From contig CAZWRF010000019.1 of NCBI GenBank assembly GCA_964636095.1, positions 1 to 14,911 on the forward strand: a stretch of 14,911 bases of DNA, given 5' to 3'. Below the pieces are notes generated by a model. It saw only the letters and a program-made list of their open reading frames with translations, had not been told where the DNA came from and ran no database searches. This document shows, piece after piece, positions 12,814 through 14,911 of the stretch. A program made the translations under genes and the position numbers. Origin of the DNA: CAZWRF01 sp964636095 (lineage in GTDB: Bacteria > Patescibacteriota > Minisyncoccia > JAHISW01 > Tagabacteraceae). The stretch's first letter is position 1. Every line of letters starts with the position of its first letter.

Positions 12814-12826
12814 GTTTTTCGCAGCA

Positions 12827-13588
12827 TTAAAACCTCTCCGTTTTCGGCTTTTTGAAAAAAGCCGAAACTTCCTCCAGTGACATGGTGTTTACAATGTCGC
12901 TCTTCCCCGCTCCCCCTTTGTTGGCCTCCTTTATTCCAAGCTCCATAAAATCCATTTGGTCTACCATGTGCGCGTCCGTACCAATTATCATTTTCACGCC
13001 CGCCGCGCGGGCTTTTTTAATATTTGACGCTTTTAGGTCCAGCCGGGCCGGGTTGGCGTTTATCTCCAGCACTGTCCCCGTTTCCTTTGCCACCTTCAGT
13101 AGCCTGTCAAAATCCAGGCTGGACTCGGCCCGGTGGCCGACAACTCTGTTCGTGGGATGGGAAATAATATCCACGTGGGGATTTTTCATTGCCTTTATTA
13201 TTCTTTCCGTCATTTCTTCCTTTGGCATGGCCAAAAAAGAGTGGGCGCCGGCGATAACATAATCAAGTTTGGCAAGCGCCTCGTCATCAATATCAATTGA
13301 ACCGTTTTTTAAAATATTGGCTTCGCACCCCTGGAGAATCTTGAATTTAGAATCTGGAATTTTGAATTTAGAATTAAGGTTATCGATAAATTTCCTCTGC
13401 TCGGCCAGCTGTTTCTCATTTAACCCTCTTTCAATGCCAAGGGCCTTTGTGTGGTCGGAAATACCTATATATAGGTAGCCAAGCTCCATCGCCTTTTTGG
13501 CGATTTTTTCTATCATTCCCCGCTCGCTCAAGTAGTTCCAGTGCGAGTGGACATGGAAGTCGGCTAAAATATCGGATAAATAAAACAT
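12827..13588 (-). CDS. PHP-domain phosphoesterase, PolX C-terminal type
   Basis: 253 aa from the ATG at 13588; a TTG at 13615 would add nine residues read from an AT repeat and is not preferred. All PHP metal ligands are visible: FHVH (H12, H14), SDH (D45, H46), CEA (E89), AGAHS (H116), ISHP (H144) and GTDAH (D205, H207). The pattern, including LEINANPARLDL and VDQMDFMELGI, matches the PHP domain that forms the C-terminal half of bacterial family-X DNA polymerases, where it has 3'-5' exonuclease or phosphoesterase activity. No polymerase-beta domain is attached and none lies nearby, so this is a stand-alone PHP protein. The insertion LNSKFKIPDSKFKIL (71-85) comes from an AT repeat. Confidence 0.9.
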   Translation of the reverse strand: MFYLSDILADFHVHSHWNYLSERGMIEKIAKKAMELGYLYIGISDHTKALGIERGLNEKQLAEQRKFIDNLNSKFKIPDSKFKILQGCEANILKNGSIDIDDEALAKLDYVIAGAHSFLAMPKEEMTERIIKAMKNPHVDIISHPTNRVVGHRAESSLDFDRLLKVAKETGTVLEINANPARLDLKASNIKKARAAGVKMIIGTDAHMVDQMDFMELGIKEANKGGAGKSDIVNTMSLEEVSAFFKKPKTERF

Positions 13589-13674
13589 AGATTTATTTAA
13601 ATATTCAATACTCAATAATCAACATTCATTTATCGTCATTGATTATTTATTTATTGGTTATTGAATGTTGAAAA
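13589..13674. repeat. AT-rich spacer with CAATAACCAATAA-type repeats and an inverted repeat
   Basis: This 86-base gap before the PHP gene is made of short words such as CAATAACCAATAAATA and CAATAATCAACATTCA. CAACATTCA (13620-13628) and TGAATGTTG (13662-13670) form an inverted repeat. The same kind of words occurs in frame inside the adjacent surface-protein gene (13781-13836). No terminator or promoter can be placed with confidence. Confidence 0.55.
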
Positions 13675-14911
13675 TTACAAGGTAGGTGTGCTTGTCGCCA
13701 CGGGCTCGGTACTGCTGGCTGTGGTTTCCGTACTGGTAGCCGCCGGCTCCGTTACAACAGGCGGAGTTGTGGTGGCATTGAAAATTGGTTCATTGGGTAT
13801 TGATTGGTCATTGGTTATTGATAATTGGTCATTACCGGAGACATCTTCTACGATGATGTTTCTGGTCGTCGTGGCCGTGTTTCCGCTATTGTCCGTGGCC
13901 ACATAGCTGATGTACCAGGTGCTGGAAGCTGATGTGTCCACCGATACTCCCGCCAAATTTCTTCCCACATATTCCATATAATCGGTGGAAGATGCCCTCC
14001 ACACCTCAAATCCAAGATTGTGGTCCACGTTGTCTTCAACAATCACCCCGAGGTCGCTGTAGCTGGCTCCTATTTCAACCATAGCCGGATTGTTTCCCTG
14101 CAAAATAAGTGTCGGCGGTTCGTTGTCCAGCGACGAATCCGTGCTCGTTGAGGTTTCTCCTCCGCTTGGAGGTGAAACCTCCAAGCTGGCATTCTCAAGC
14201 AAAGCTTTCAGCTGTTCTTCATCCACACAGGTCTCGCCGACGCAAAGCTGGTCTTTTACAAACAAGCTTTTAACGGTCAGTATTTTGTCCTTCATCCAGT
14301 CCAAAATGGCCGTGGCAAGGGAATCAAACGTGGGAAACGCGCCCCAGGTGGAAAGGTCGCTTTCCGTTGAAGAGGCCATCAACAGCTGGCCGGCAATCCG
14401 AAGGTTTCCATCCTCATCCACCGACAATATTTCGTCGCCGTTTTGGTTTTTGAGGATAAGTTCCTGGGGACTGGAGCTGGCCGGAGCTTCTGTAAACCTA
14501 AAGTTGTTGCCGAATATAAGGTCGCCGACGTAGGAGTTGGTAGATCTCACCGTGCCCATTACATAAAGGTTGTTTTCTATTGTTGAAGTTCCTACCCCGC
14601 CGACGTACATAAGGCCGGTGTTGGAAATAGTGAAAAGGGTTGTTGTGGCCGAGGCGGTGGAGCTGGCGATACTGAAAAGAGTTGTGTTGTTGTCGGTGGC
14701 ATTGGCGTGGATGGACAGCTTGGCGTAGGGGCTGGTGGTCCCGATGCCGACGTTGCCGGTACTACGAATAATCATTCTGTCGGATAAAGTATTAAGGGAA
14801 GAACCACTTCCTCCAGCCGCCGATGTTTGGAAAATTATTGAACCGCCTAGGCCTAAACCGGTGCTTTGGCCTCCCGCCAATTGTAGCGCACCACCCGCAA
14901 TGTCGGTGCCA
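13675..14911 (-). CDS. Secreted/surface repeat protein with DUF5011-like Ig domain, C-terminal part
   Basis: At least 411 codons; the frame stays open to the right edge, so the N-terminus is missing. Near the cut end, LSDRMIIRSTGNVGIGTTSPYAKLSI carries the GNVGIGTTSP motif of large fibre-like or S74/endosialidase-chaperone-associated proteins in this radiation and in phages. Ser/Thr/Ala-rich stretches and KNQNGDEILSVDEDGNLRI beta-type repeats follow. From about 14120 to 13840 an Ig-like domain reads PPTLILQGNNPAMVEIGASY through YISYVATDNSGNTATTTRNIIV, closely resembling Pfam DUF5011. The end is a Ser/Thr/Pro-rich tail (PAATSTETTASSTEPVATSTPTL) without LPXTG or a membrane anchor. It is probably an extracellular adhesin; anchoring is unknown. 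An AT repeat (NDQLSITNDQSIPNEPIFN) is inserted between the Ig domain and the tail. Confidence 0.8.
   Translation of the reverse strand, partial: GTDIAGGALQLAGGQSTGLGLGGSIIFQTSAAGGSGSSLNTLSDRMIIRSTGNVGIGTTSPYAKLSIHANATDNNTTLFSIASSTASATTTLFTISNTGLMYVGGVGTSTIENNLYVMGTVRSTNSYVGDLIFGNNFRFTEAPASSSPQELILKNQNGDEILSVDEDGNLRIAGQLLMASSTESDLSTWGAFPTFDSLATAILDWMKDKILTVKSLFVKDQLCVGETCVDEEQLKALLENASLEVSPPSGGETSTSTDSSLDNEPPTLILQGNNPAMVEIGASYSDLGVIVEDNVDHNLGFEVWRASSTDYMEYVGRNLAGVSVDTSASSTWYISYVATDNSGNTATTTRNIIVEDVSGNDQLSITNDQSIPNEPIFNATTTPPVVTEPAATSTETTASSTEPVATSTPTL
13781..13836 (-). repeat. CAATNACCAAT-type repeat inside the surface-protein gene
   Basis: On the minus strand repeated words AATGACCAAT, TATCAATAACC and AATGACCAATCAA occur in tandem and are translated as NDQLSITNDQSIPNEP. 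They resemble the spacer at 13589-13674, which suggests one repeat family found both between and within genes. Confidence 0.6.

Overview
The window looks like a chromosomal segment of a Candidate Phyla Radiation (Patescibacteria) bacterium, probably of the Parcubacteria group. The evidence is: an archaeal/eukaryal-type IleRS; AT-rich sequence with short AT repeats inside essential genes; compact or overlapping gene junctions; a large surface protein with the GNVGIGTTSP motif; and a small protein ending in an EIYRRLVAPYED..ENGDV signature that I associate with this radiation. UGA is used as a stop (rplK, infC, the gene at 6325), so this is genetic code 11 and not the UGA-Gly code of Gracilibacteria/Absconditabacteria. 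The lineage call is inference.

Layout. Nearly everything is on the minus strand and is transcribed right to left. From the right end: a partial secreted surface protein (13675 to the edge) and a free-standing PolX-type PHP phosphoesterase (12827-13588). A plus-strand island follows: smpB, a GIY-YIG nuclease and ssrA (tmRNA), closed by a 42-bp perfect palindrome that probably terminates transcription from both sides. To its left, divergent from smpB and behind a good sigma70-like promoter, lies a compact translation/transcription operon: secE-nusG-rpmI-rplT-infC-rplK. It merges two usually separate operons, the second in permuted order, and infC appears to use an AUC start. After a terminator comes a cluster with a nucleotide-metabolism flavour: a 77-aa unknown, tmk, a small conserved protein, and two tandem paralogues that join a degenerate kinase-like N-terminus to a nucleoside 2-deoxyribosyltransferase-like C-terminus. 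Then come argS, ileS and the start of recO.

The most notable items are: an IleRS with a complete histidine-phosphatase domain inserted in its catalytic core; the paired kinase-like/NDT-like fusion proteins beside tmk; a tmRNA-SmpB locus interrupted by a GIY-YIG gene and encoding tag ANLFKTPALAYA; the non-canonical infC start; a family of structured intergenic repeats (a 108-bp element in two copies about 91% identical plus one of related architecture); a 38-bp perfect palindrome over the end of tmk; and AT-rich repeats inserted in frame in several housekeeping genes.

No gap without a gene exceeds 300 bases. The largest, 7414-7656, holds a terminator and a two-copy tandem repeat. I saw no tRNA, rRNA, CRISPR array or transposase gene.
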